Part shown: piece by piece, positions 26,101 through 36,200 of the stretch | Position numbering within the stretch: position 1 is the first letter of the stretch | Layout: each line of letters starts with the position of its first letter | Source: Antedon mediterranea | Taxonomy: Eukaryota > Echinodermata > Crinoidea > Comatulida > Antedonidae | Assembly (NCBI RefSeq): GCF_964355755.1 | Contig: NC_092674.1 | Span: 5,769,001-5,833,000, forward strand | Length of the DNA stretch: 64,000 bases | Reading direction: 5' to 3' | Made by a program: the position numbers and the translations under genes | Notes under the pieces: generated by a model | The model's input: the letters and a program-made list of their open reading frames with translations, nothing else | Database searches by the model: none | What the model was told of the DNA's origin: nothing

Positions 26101-28214
26101 AATCATGCAAGCAATTAGCGATAACATATTTTCAATGCAGAAACAATTTGGTTCTTATATACTCCTGCAATCTGTTCAATATCAAATTAACAATCGACGT
26201 CTTTTCGTCATGACGCTTTTGTATGATACGCACGGTCGTGTAGCAAACCGATCGATTGAATTTGCTGAGCATCGAGATGTGATGAGCTATCAATATAATG
26301 ACGATGGACAACTCATTGCTGTTGAGAAAAATTCAAATCCTCAGTGGCACTATTCTTATGACAGAAATGGAAATATGGAAACGGTAAGCACTGGAGGAAG
26401 TGTGACGACCTTGGAATATGATGGTGAGGACAGAATTACCAAATATGGTGCTGTGCATTATAAGATAGACAAAGATGGCTTTTTAACTCAACGTGGGAAT
26501 GAGGTGTTTGAATACAATTCGCAAGGACAATTAATGCATGCACATCAAGAAGACCAATACCAGGTGTGGTATCAGTACGATGGTCTTGGGCGACGCATTT
26601 GGCGGAAAGACCATCATGGAGCCAGGACACAATATTTCTATGCAGATGTAGAACGACCGTCCAAAATCACACACATCTTTGAGCATGGTACACAAGAGAT
26701 GTGGATCCTGGATTATGATCTTCAAGGTCATTTGTTTTCTATAAACAAGGGTGGCAGACAATTATACGTCGCAACAGACCATGTTGGAACACCTTACGGA
26801 ATATTTAACACGGCGGGAGAAACGCAACGACAAATATCTTACACGCCATTTGGTGGAATTATCTCTGACGTATTTCCTGAATTTGTCTTGCATATTGGTT
26901 TCATGGGTGGATTGTACGACCCAGAGACACACCTTGTACATATTAATAAGAGGGATTATGATCCACGAATTGGCCGATGGACAACGCCTGATGTTGGATT
27001 CTACAGTGCAGTTGGCAAACCTGAGAGGTTAAAGGCGTTTAACATGTACACATTCTTTGGCAATAATCCAACAAATATAGATAAGAAAAGAAACTATCTA
27101 CTTGGTAAGTTATTGTTCGTTATTTATGTTTCTTGATTAAACTACCTTCCAAACACTATCCAATTCATCCAAAAATTGTTTGAAACTTCACCTTTGTATC
27201 ATTCTGTTAGCCTATATTAACAATCTTTACATATATTTTATATTCACAGACACAGCATCATGGTTACCATTGTTAGGCTTTAACATCCAGACATTAATGC
27301 CACAAGTTACTAGTAAAGGTGAAGTGTGGAGAGGATCACCAAGTGAATGGAAAGAGTCTGCCAATTTATGCAAAGTTAGTATTTTTTTATATATGTATAT
27401 TATAGTTTCCTCCGTTATATATAAAAGTGACTATTGTCTTATCTTTTTCTTTTCTTATATCTTTCAGGAGGTAACATCACCAATGTGCAAATTTGCAAAT
27501 CAACTGGATGCATTTAATATTCATTTCAAAGCAAACCCAACAACTCAGCTCATTCCCAGTCATCTTGATGAGTCATCAAAGAGCTGCTCAGGACATCAGT
27601 CTAAATCTGGTCTTCAGCTAACTTTGCAAAGAGATACTTTATTTGTGAATCCACCAGAAAGTGGCACAAGTACTGATAGGAATATAGCAGCTCTTTTGAG
27701 TGGAGCAATACCACTGCAGAATTTAAGACATTATGAATACACTAAAGAGCATGTTTATCTTGTTAAAGAATCAGAAGACAGTTTTCTGAATGATTTAAGA
27801 TCATTGGGTCTTACACAGACTCTTGCACAAAGAACAATTGGCAAGTATAACATTTCTGTAGTCCAGAGATCTTTAGATCATAGGGGACTGGATGTCAGCA
27901 CTGATGACACAGTCTGGCATATTTATTTTGGTGTCAGCATTAATGATGCCAGAGAAGAAGTAATGGAGTTTGCAAAGTTGGTTGCTACAGAAGAAGCTTG
28001 GAAGAAGGAACAGGAAAATTTAATTGACATGAAAAAAGGAAGGAGAACTTGGAGTGCAGAAGAGACGAGAAGGATAATAGAACACGGTAGACTAACAGAG
28101 TATGATTCGTACTATATCTTTGATGTAGGTGTTTACCCCCAGATTGCTTTTGATGGCAATAGCATAACATTCTTAACACCTGAGGAAGCAACAGATCACA
28201 CACAATTACAATGA
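5184..28214 (+). CDS. tenm: Teneurin (Ten-m/Odz family transmembrane adhesion protein), 24 exons, 5' end missing
   Basis: Type II single-pass cell-surface protein; in animals teneurins act as adhesion receptors and trans-synaptic partners of latrophilins. Exons, all joined in phase with AG/GT borders: 5184-5292, 7365-7613, 8490-8625, 10871-11106, 12624-12728, 12980-13462, 13709-13813, 14443-14637, 16148-16435, 17065-17409, 18008-18209, 19559-19678, 20366-20645, 20802-21066, 21215-21355, 21609-21858, 22054-22286, 22686-23733, 24002-24177, 24643-24890, 25070-25378, 25496-27104, 27250-27374, 27468-28214. They sum to 2668 codons including TGA, close to the roughly 2700-2800 residues of vertebrate teneurins. 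The first exon found starts in phase 0 with no ATG, so one or more short 5' exons lie upstream, in 1-5183 or outside the window. Family assignment is secure from domain order and residue-level similarity along the whole length; which paralogue this is cannot be told. Confidence 0.97.
6125..6640. repeat. Tandem duplication of about 254 bp with TTACTGCAGTAA palindromes
   Basis: Lies in the teneurin intron between exons 5184-5292 and 7365-7613. Copy 1 starts about 6125 and copy 2 about 6381; the landmark TATTAGTTACTGCAGTAATA recurs at 6181 and 6435. Within each copy two sub-units carry TTACTGCAGTAAT and CTGCAGTAACTTCTAGGA, so the perfect 12-bp palindrome TTACTGCAGTAA recurs several times. Copies are near-identical. 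Confidence 0.85.
12624..13462 (+). CDS. tenm: Teneurin juxtamembrane ectodomain with furin-type site (2 exons)
   Basis: Exons 12624-12728 and 12980-13462 encode the region between the membrane and the EGF repeats, visible residues 244-439. The motif PPTHTVYDF matches vertebrate PPSHAQYDF, and the end (FVQFMEEGSWYIGIFNDGK) matches the conserved segment before EGF1. Codons 13222-13233 give R-S-R-R followed by His, a furin consensus (R-X-K/R-R), in the same place as the basic RERR of vertebrate teneurin-2. This suggests constitutive ectodomain cleavage; actual processing is inference. Confidence 0.92.
13709..17409 (+). CDS. tenm: Teneurin EGF-like repeat block: seven repeats in four exons plus a Cys-free insert
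   Basis: Exon 13709-13813 encodes EGF1, 14443-14637 EGF2 and EGF3, 16148-16435 EGF4 plus a 66-residue linker without cysteine (16237-16435), and 17065-17409 three more EGFs. All four exons are phase 1 at both ends, so each could be skipped or duplicated without frameshift. EGF2 has Tyr (codon 14478-14480) where another EGF would have Cys, a conserved teneurin feature that leaves one cysteine unpaired for covalent homodimerisation. The second such repeat of vertebrates (EGF5) was not found; the linker sits where it would be. I searched the surrounding introns by eye for another Cys-rich exon and saw none. Confidence 0.93.
17560..17660 (+). mobile_element. Possible LINE 3' tail fragment
   Basis: In a teneurin intron, TTGTTAAAATGACAATAAAT is followed by short ATCGT repeats (TAATATCGTATCGTAT), resembling the 3' terminus of LINE elements that end in ACAATAAA plus a short tandem tail. 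No coding remnant was seen. A similar TGACAATAAAG lies on the minus strand near 55350. Confidence 0.3.
18008..21355 (+). CDS. tenm: Teneurin Cys-rich, TTR-like and FN-plug region (5 exons)
   Basis: Exon 18008-18209 carries the Cys-rich spacer (DCEDPDCC, compare vertebrate DCLDPDCC) and SFYDRMKFL. Exon 19559-19678 begins the transthyretin-like fold (VRGMVMTEDGSPLVGV). Exon 20366-20645 continues it (FTREPF, compare FERAPF). Exons 20802-21066 and 21215-21355 cover the FN-plug that closes the YD barrel, with YLSSNAPSHQ and TFSWDRTDAYGQKVYG matching TFIWDKTDAYGQRVYG, then SVGYEFQGC. Phases agree at every junction. These modules pack against the YD shell in the known teneurin structures; nothing here looks degraded. 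Confidence 0.94.
18255..18550. repeat. Diverged local tandem duplication, period about 159 bp
   Basis: In a teneurin intron, AGCATGGTTATGTATCATTG (about 18348) recurs as AGCATGGTTATGTAGCATTG (about 18507), each followed by GTCCAAT(A/T)TTGTT and preceded by a related stretch (TACGCCCACTAAGCGATAG and GACGTCCACTAGGTAGATAG). Confidence 0.7.
20034..20187. mobile_element. MITE family A copy with internal triplication
   Basis: Begins AAAGCTACACTATCAAACTT, then TATGTGACAAA, and ends TAATGTAGACATAGCTTT, mirroring the 1777-1936 element. The centre holds three direct repeats of about 22 bp (ATATCACTACCATATTTGGG and variants). Located in the teneurin intron before exon 20366-20645. Confidence 0.75.
21609..23350 (+). 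CDS. tenm: Teneurin NHL beta-propeller (3 exons, the last continuing into YD repeats)
   Basis: Exons 21609-21858, 22054-22286 and the first two thirds of 22686-23733 encode blade-like repeats of the pattern G-x-I/L-Y-V-x-D-x-x-x-x-x-I-R, for example NIYVGDYNFIRKI, DGTVYFIDGNIIRMI and NSLYVVDDDVVLRI. The last blade ends near RIRTV (about 23335). The motifs MGNGKLRSLTCSQCNGLA and AGTGTLCLP match vertebrate MGNGRRRSISCPSCNGLA and AGTGEQCLP. In teneurins this propeller mediates homophilic recognition and is subject to alternative splicing; no microexon was identified here. Confidence 0.94.
23351..27104 (+). CDS. tenm: Teneurin YD-repeat shell and Rhs-associated core (5 exons, the first shared with the NHL propeller)
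   Basis: The end of exon 22686-23733 plus exons 24002-24177, 24643-24890, 25070-25378 and 25496-27104 encode tandem YD repeats (YDTQDRPLSV, YDRNGNMETV, YDGLGRRIWRK and others), the shell shared with bacterial Rhs proteins. The block ends in the Rhs core signature: GLYDPETHLVHINKRDYDP, then RIGRWTTPD, coded by about 26909-26993, almost the same as vertebrate GLYDPLTKLVHFTQRDYD. Exon 25496-27104 is a single 1609-nt exon without stop codons. Similarity is continuous and there is no sign of pseudogenisation. Confidence 0.95.
27250..28214 (+). CDS. tenm: Teneurin C-terminal ABD/Tox-GHH region and TCAP-like tail (2 exons)
   Basis: Exons 27250-27374 and 27468-28214 (stop TGA 28212-28214) encode the antibiotic-binding-like domain and the Tox-GHH fold that in teneurins is an inactive relic of a bacterial polymorphic-toxin tip. 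WSAEETRRIIEHGRL aligns with vertebrate WTEGEKQQLLSTGRV. The last 46 residues (28074-28211) correspond to the teneurin C-terminal associated peptide (TCAP). A dibasic Arg-Arg (28068-28073) lies exactly before it. The tail ends in DHTQLQ and lacks the Gly-basic-basic amidation signal of vertebrate TCAP. The 93-nt intron 27375-27467 is open and in frame. Confidence 0.93.
27375..27467 (+). other. Short teneurin intron that stays open in frame
   Basis: This intron is 93 nt (31 codons) and contains no stop in the reading frame, which runs from codon AAA at 27372 straight to GAG at 27468. Borders are GTTAGT and TTTCAG. If retained it would add a strongly hydrophobic, Ile/Phe/Tyr-rich 31-residue segment inside the C-terminal domain. 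Vertebrate teneurins have no such insert, so I treat it as an intron. Confidence 0.7.
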
Positions 28215-31140
28215 TATGCAGTGTGAAATATCCTCTCATCAACGCAACAAGTAGCAGCTGATATAAAAATTGCTTTCTTTGACTCTTAGTCCGAGAAAGA
28301 GCGATGAGAATAAGGCGTGTATACTGCAATAGTGATTCTTTACATGATTGTGTGATGCAACTTTCTTTTTTTTTATATATAAATTTATAACCCTTGTAAA
28401 TTGTGTACATTTTGAGGGGAAAAAAATAATGGTGCTAGATGTATTACGTTAGAAGTTGGACATTGTAAAAAAACTAGAAATGCACAGCATATGTATTTAA
28501 AGAAAGTCATAGTAAGTGTTAGAATGGGTTGTGTGCTATCCTATGATTAATTGATTGATTGCTCGATTGATTGATTTTATTTGCTTTTAGATCATTGATT
28601 ATGTTGGTTAAACGTAAATGCGTTTAATATATGGTTGATACAAATATGTGTTAAGAATTGATACAAAATAATAAATTTAGTACAAATTAATTGATATTTA
28701 ATTAAGGATTGCTTATTGATTAATTGTATCACTGATTGAAATTCATAAATTTATTTACTACTAATAATAAACGTTTTGATAAATCATGCTATAAAGTTTT
28801 TACCAAATTTAATTCTTTTGACTGAGTTTATTAAAAATTGTAAATAATACATTTAAAATATAATAATGCTCCCATAATAATGCTCTTAATTGTTTAAAAG
28901 AAATATTTATGCAACTCCCTATCTTTATGGAGTTTATTATTTTGATTGTCTTAAGCAGGCTTAGAGACGAATTACTATAGAGATGAATTTTATGTGATTC
29001 CTTATTTCTTGTCACATAAATGTGCCAAATATGTATATTAAACATGTTCTATTGATTTTCAAAAGATAGATAAATTGTAAAAAAAAAATGTAATTGTATT
29101 TAGTAAAATAATAGCAGCAAACTACCTTGAAAATTATTAAATGTAGTTAATTATTTTCAGTTCTATATATAATAATCATAAATTGCTCAAAATTAAAGGG
29201 TAGCTCCGGATTTATCATATATACCAATAGAATGTTTTAAACCAGGAGCTAGCGTTTTAATACTTTTTTGTAAACTTTGTATTATTGTAGGCATGTGGTA
29301 CTTTATTTCTTAAAGGGCAAGTCCAGGTTCAACAGCTTCACTGCTTATGAAAGTGAAGGTATTAGCAATGTGTACTGTAATATATTTTATATAAAAAAAA
29401 TGTCTTTAAACCTGGAATTCTCCTTAAAGAAACCTTTATTAAGTAGCTACCATATTGTGTGCTTGTTTTATTTTTTGTGTCTTTTTTAAAGTTTATTTTT
29501 CTACATTTTTTGTTAAATTTCCTGTTATGTATTAAGGAATGTATTATATTTGTAATTAATTGTTTTACATTTTATTATTTCAACAATTAAGCTTGAAATA
29601 ATAATAAATAATTTGTAAATATATAGAAAAGTCTGTGTGTAAACATTGGCAGGATTTTTTTAATAATTTTTATTTGTACTAACGAACAAATATCTTGTTT
29701 ACCCTAATTTAGTTTTTGTTAATTAAATAACTTCTTAACCATTTTCTTTGAATCCCTGTCCTAATGTCTTTCAATTTCAACTATATATTATATATAGATG
29801 TGAATGACCTACGTTTGTCAAAATTAATGTCATTTTTAACAAAAAAAATAAAATTTTTAAGTAATCTTTATTGAATGTAAAATATTAATAATAGTTTTTT
29901 TGTAAATGTATAGATTTACTGAATTAATTAAATAATAACATTAATTATTAATGTTGTAATTAATTCTTAGATGTTTTCTATATTGCTTGTTTGCTTAAAA
30001 AAAATAAAGATGTATTTATGACGTCCGATAATAATCAACTTCGTTGTAGTGATTGCATGCATAATTAATATTGCCTTTAGATCTATTAATATCAATTTGC
30101 TTTTGGTATTATTACTTTAAAACAGCATGTGATATAGCTGAACATAAAAATATTTCATTGTTTTTAAATGAAACTCATACGTGTTTTGTGTTACTGTACC
30201 TCGTCGGTTAGATAACCTCTTTCCCCCGCAGAGTTCTTGTTTTTCTCACAGTTTGTATGGGAGTGCGCATGCTTTTATGTATAAAAACTCGAAAAGTTTT
30301 TTAATGCTAAAATGTACACACAAGTATTAACATTCATATTTATTCAATTTAAAATGTTTTATTCCAATTGTTGTTACGTTGCCAAGGGAAACACTGAACA
30401 TTATCATGTTGTTTGTTTTAACATTTATTTTTCTTTTTAAAAGCTGCGTCCTTGTGTAGAGATGAATATACATATATTTACCATGTTTCATAATAAAAGA
30501 CATTTTTGTCATAAATTGAATATTTAGTTCGTATTGGTGTTAATTTTTTTAATATTTGTCAACTGACCAACATATGATATTTATCTTAAGGGGTCGAGGT
30601 AAAAATGAAGAAATGCTGAATATTTTGCATTGACATTTACGAAATTTAGGGCGATGACCTATGGGTCCGCCTATGTATATCAACTGCAGTGAGCAAAATT
30701 ATTTTTTTTTTAACCAACACAAAACTTGTTATTATAATAAAAACTGGTATAAATAACATTTACAAAAATCTGCACCACCGATATACCCAGTCAGCGGAAG
30801 CTATGAACCAATCGTAGCCATTGAATTGGAAGAATGCTAATTTAAATATGAAGGGAACGAGACATACCATTGAGTTGAGTGACGACTCATGGATATGAAC
30901 CTAGTGTGTTGTTACGTTGAAGATAAACCATAGAATGGATAAACGAGTAATGAACAACGTATTTAGAAAAAAAAACGAGCAGTGAACAACGTATTTTGAA
31001 CGACGAGCGGTATTTTAACCAAGATTGACAAGATGGCAATAATAGTAAACCAAGGTCAGTTACATGTGTCTTACATAGATACAGTATTTAGATATTGATA
31101 GAAAATCTGAATTTCGGTCTGTGGTGGTCAGTATTATATA
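28215..31140 (+). other. Teneurin 3' UTR and AT-rich intergenic DNA
   Basis: Follows the teneurin stop. Candidate polyadenylation signals AATAAA occur at 28670-28675 and 28766-28771, with more further on; which one is used cannot be told. The rest is very AT-rich with short open frames of low complexity. Near 30160-31030 the composition becomes more balanced, with a CCAAT sequence around 30810, but no gene could be joined to it. Two inverted copies of the 47.5 kb minisatellite monomer lie at 30943-31013. Confidence 0.6.
30943..31013 (-). repeat. Two minisatellite-like monomers, inverted relative to the 47.5 kb array
   Basis: AACGAGTAATGAACAACGTA and AACGAGCAGTGAACAACGTA, the second followed by TTTTGAACGACGAGC, are the reverse complement of the AAAATACGTTGTTCATTGCT, CGTTTGTC monomer that starts the array at 47550. 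Spacing is about 35 bp. They lie just left of the palindromic satellite. Confidence 0.75.
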
Positions 31141-33227
31141 TTATTCCGTGTGCGAATTATCCCGGCAATATAATACATAACAATTGAATTTTAGGCTTTG
31201 ATTGATTTGGGCATTTTTTGAAAAAATCCCTGTAATATATAGTACAGGGATTATACTGGTTACTATGGCTCTATAAGACGATACAAAGCAATATATGTGC
31301 ATATATAGCCATATTATCGCCATATTATCGCATAATAATTTTAAAAAGTCTATATTTTTTGGCATTTTCGAAAAAATCCCTGTACAGGGATTTAAAAAAA
31401 AAAATGCTATAGTAACCATTTATGTCAAAAGTGGTTACTATAGCCCAATTGACATGCGCAGAACTCTGCGTATGTTTATTATGCTATAGTAACCATTTAT
31501 ATCAGAAAATAAGAGGGTCGAAAATCGGCCATTTTTCGAAAATTTTTCTGTACTATATATAGTACAGGGATTTTTTCAAAAAATGGCCGATTTTCGACCT
31601 TTTATTTTTCGATAAAACTGGTTACTTTAGCACAATTGACATGCGCAGAACCCATTATTCGATTCTGCGCATGTTTATTACGCTATAGTAACCATTTATA
31701 TCAGAAAATAAAAGGGTCGAAAATCGGGCATTTTTCGACAATTTTCCTGTACTATAGTGCAGGGATTTTGTCAAAAAATGGCCGATTTTTTACCTTTTTA
31801 TTTTTCAATAAAACTGGTTACTATAGCAGAATTGACATGCTAAGAACGCATTATTCGACTCTGCGCATGTTTATTATGCTATAGTAACCATTTCTGTCAA
31901 AAGGGGTTACTATAGCCCAATTGACATGCTCAGAACCCATTATTCGACTCTGCGCATGTTTATTAGTCTATAGTAACCATTTATATCAAAAAATAAAAGA
32001 GTTGAAAATCGGCCATTTTTCGTAAATTTCCCTGTACTATAGTACAGGGATTTTTTTAGAAAATGGCCGATTTTCGACCTTTTTATTTTTCGATAAAACT
32101 GGATACTATAGCACAATTGACATGCGCAGAACGCATTATTCGACTCTGCGCATGTTTATTATGCTATAGTAACCATTTATGTCAAAAGTGGTTACTATAG
32201 CTCAATTGACATGCGCAGAACCCTTTATTCGAGTCTGCGCATGTTTATTATTCTATAGTAACCATTTATGTCAAAAGTGGTTACTATAGCCCAATTGACA
32301 TGCTCAGAACCCATTATTCGACTCTGCGCATGTTTATTATGCTATAGTAACCATTTATATAAAAAAGAAAAGGGTCGAAAATCTGCCATTTTTCGAAAAT
32401 TTTCCTGTACTATAGTAGAGGGATTTTTAAAAAAAAATGGCCGATTTTCGACCTTTTATTTTTCGATAAAACTGGTTACTATAGCACAATTGACATGCGC
32501 AGAACCCATTATTCGATTCTGCGCATGTTTATTACGCTATAGTAACCATTTATATCAGAAAATAAAAGGGTCGAAAATCGGCCATTTTTCGACAATTTTC
32601 CTGTACTATAGTACAGGGATTTTGTCAAAAAATGGCCGATTTTTTACCTTTTTATTTTTCGATAAAACTGGTTACTATAGCAGAATTGACATGCGAAGAA
32701 CGCATTATTCGACTCTGCGCATGTTTATTATGCTATAGTAACCATTTCTGTCAAAAGGGGTTACTATAGCCCAATTGACATGCTCAGAACCCATTATTCG
32801 ACTCTGCGCATGTTTATTATGCTATAGTAACCATTTATATCAAAAAGAAAAGGGTCTAAAATCTGCCATTTTTCGTAAATTTCCCTGTACTATAGTACAG
32901 AGATTTTTTTAAAGAAATGGCCGATTTTCAATCTTTTATTTTTCGATAAAACTGGTTACTATAGCACAATTGACATGCGCAAAACCCATTATTCGATTCT
33001 GCGCATGTTTATTACGCTATAGTAACCATTTATATCAGAAAATAAAAGGGTCGAAAATCGGCCATTTTTAGAAAATTTTCCTGTACTATAGTACAGGGAT
33101 TTTGTCAAAAAATGGCCGATTTTTTACCTTTTTATTTTTCGATAAAACTGGTTACTATAGCAGAATTGGCATGCGCAGAACGCATTATTCGACTCTGCGC
33201 ATGTTTATTATGCTATAGTAACCATTT

Positions 33228-36200
33228 ATGTCAAAAGTGGTTACTATAGCCCAATTGACATGCGCAGAACCCATTATTCGACTCTGCGCATGTTTATTAT
33301 GCTATAGTAACCATTTATATCAAAAAATAAAAGGGTCGAAAATCTGCCATTTTTCGAAAATTTTCCTGTACTATAGTACAGGAATTTTTTTTTTAAAATG
33401 GCCGATTTTCAACCTTTTTATTTTTCGATAAAACTGGTTACTATAGCACAATTGACATGCGCAGAACGCATTATTCGACTCTGCGCATGTTTATTATGCT
33501 ATAGTAACCATTTATGTCAAAAGTGGTTACTATAGCACAATTGACATGCGCAGAACCCATTATTCGACTCTGCGCATGTTTATTATGCTATAGTAACCAT
33601 TTATATCAAAAAATAAAAGGGTCGAAAATCGGACCTTTTTCGAAAATTTCCCGGTACTATAGTAAAGGGATTTTTTCAAAAAATGGCCGATTTCCGACCT
33701 TTTTATTTTTCGGTAAAACTGGTTACTATAGCACAATTGACATGCGCAGAACGCATTATTCGACTCTGCGCATGTTTATTATGCTATAGTAACCATTTAT
33801 GTCAAAAGTGGTTACTATAGCCCAATTGACATGCACAGAACGTATTATGCGACTCTGCGCATGTTTATTATGCTATAGTAACCATTTATATCAAAAAAAT
33901 AAAAGGGTCGAAAATCGGTCATTTTTCGAAAATTTCCCTTTACTATAGTACAGGGATTTTTTTAGAAAATGGCCGATTTTCGACCTTTTTATTTTTCGAT
34001 AAAACTGGTTACTATAGCACAATTGACATGCGCACAACCCATTATTCGATTCTGCGCGTGTTTATTACGCTATAGTAACCATTTATATCAGAAAATAAAA
34101 GGGTCGAAAATCGGCCATTTTTCGAAAATTTTCCTGTACTATAGTACAGGGATTTTGTCAAAAAGTGGCCGATTTTTGACCTTTTTATTTTTCGATAAAA
34201 CTGGTTACTATAGCAGAATTGACATGCACAGAACGCATTATTCGACTCTGCGCATGTTTATTATGCTATAGTAACTATTTATGTCAAAAGTGGTTACTAT
34301 AGCCCAATTGACATGCGCAGAACCCATTATTCGACTCTGCGCATGTTTACTATGCTGTAGTAACCATTTATATCAAAAAATAAAAGGGTCGAAAATCAGC
34401 CATTTTTTGAAAATTTTCCTGTACTATAGTACAGGGATTTTTTTTAAAAAATGGCCGATTTTCGACCTTTTTATTTTTCGATAAAACTGGTTACTATAGC
34501 ACAATTGACATGCGCAGAACGCATTATTCGACTCTGCGCATGTTTATTATGCTATAGTAACCATTTATGTCAAAAGTGGTTACTATAGCCCAATTGACAT
34601 GCGCAGAACCCATTATTCGACTCTGCGCATGTTTATTATGCTATAGTAACCATTTATATAAAAAAGGAAAGGGTCGAAAATCTGCCATTTTTCGAAAATC
34701 TTCCTGTACTATAGTACAGGGATTTAAAAAAAAAAATGGCCGATTTTTGACCTTTTATTTTTCGATAAAACTGGTTACTATAGCACAATTGACATGCGCA
34801 GAACCCATTATTCGATTCTGCGCATGTTTATTACGCTATATTAACCATTTATATCAGAAAATAAAAGGGTTGAAAATCGGCCATTTTTCGAAAATTTTCC
34901 TGTACTATAGTACAGGGATTTTGTCAAAAAATGGCCGATTTTTGACCTTTTTATTTTCGATAAAACTGGTTACTATAGCAGAATTGACATGCGCAGAATG
35001 CATTATTCGACTCTGCGCATGTTTATTATGCTATAGTAACCATTTATGTCAAAAGTGGTTACTATAGCCCAATTGACATGCGCAGAACCCATTATTCGAC
35101 TCTGCGCATTTTTATTATGCTATAGTAACCATTTATATCAAAAAATAAAAGGGTCGAAAATCTGCCATTTTTCGAAAATTTTCCTGTACTATAGTACAGG
35201 GATTTTTTTTTAAAAATGGCCGATTTTCGACCTTTTTATTTTTCGATAAAACTGGTTACCATAGCACAATTGACATGCGCAAAACGCATTATTCGACTCT
35301 GCGCATGTTTATTATGCTATAGTAACCATTTATGTCAAAAGTGGTTACTATAGCCCAATTGACATGCGCAGAACCCATTATTCGACTCTGCGCATGTTTA
35401 CTATGCTGTAGTAACCATTTATATCAAAAAATAAAAGGGTCGAAAATCAGCCATTTTTTGAAAATTTTCCTGTACTATAGTACTGGGATTTTTTTTTAAA
35501 AATTGCCGATTTTCGACCTTTTCATTTTTCGATAAAACTGGTTACTATAGCACAATTGACATGCGCAGAACGCATTATTCGACTCTGCGCATGTTTATTA
35601 TGCTATAGTAACCATTTATGTCAAAAGTGGTTACTATAGCCCAATTGACATGCGCAGAACCCATTATTCGACTCTGCGCATGTTTATTATGCTATAGTAA
35701 CCATTTATATAAAAAAGGAAAGGGTCGAAAATCTGCCATTTTTCGAAAATTTTCCTGTACTATAGTACAGGGATTTTAAAAAAAAAATGGCCGATTTTCG
35801 ACCTTTTATTTTTCGATAAAACTGGTTACTATAGCACAATTGACATGCGCAGAAACCATTATTCGACTCTGCGCATGTTTATTATGCTATAGTAACCATT
35901 TATATCAAAAAATAAAAGGGTCGAAAATCGGCCCTTTTTCGAAAATTTCCCGGTACTATAGTAAAGGGATTTTTTCAAAAAATGGCCGTTTTCCGACCTT
36001 TTTATTTTTCGGTAAAACTGGTTACTATAGCACAATTGACATGCGCAGAACGCATTATTCGACTCTGCGCATGTTTATTATGCTATAGTAACCATTTATG
36101 TCAAAAGTGGTTACTATAGCCCAATTGACATGCACAGAACGTATTATTCGACTCTGCGCATGTTTATTATGCTATAGTAACCATTTATATCAGAAAATAA

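Noticed and set aside
31032-31053. ATG followed by seven codons and a GTCAGT donor-like site, considered as first exon of the small gene at 46262
   Set aside because: The leftover phase (1 nt) does not join in frame with either acceptor candidate before 46262; each trial join hits a stop.
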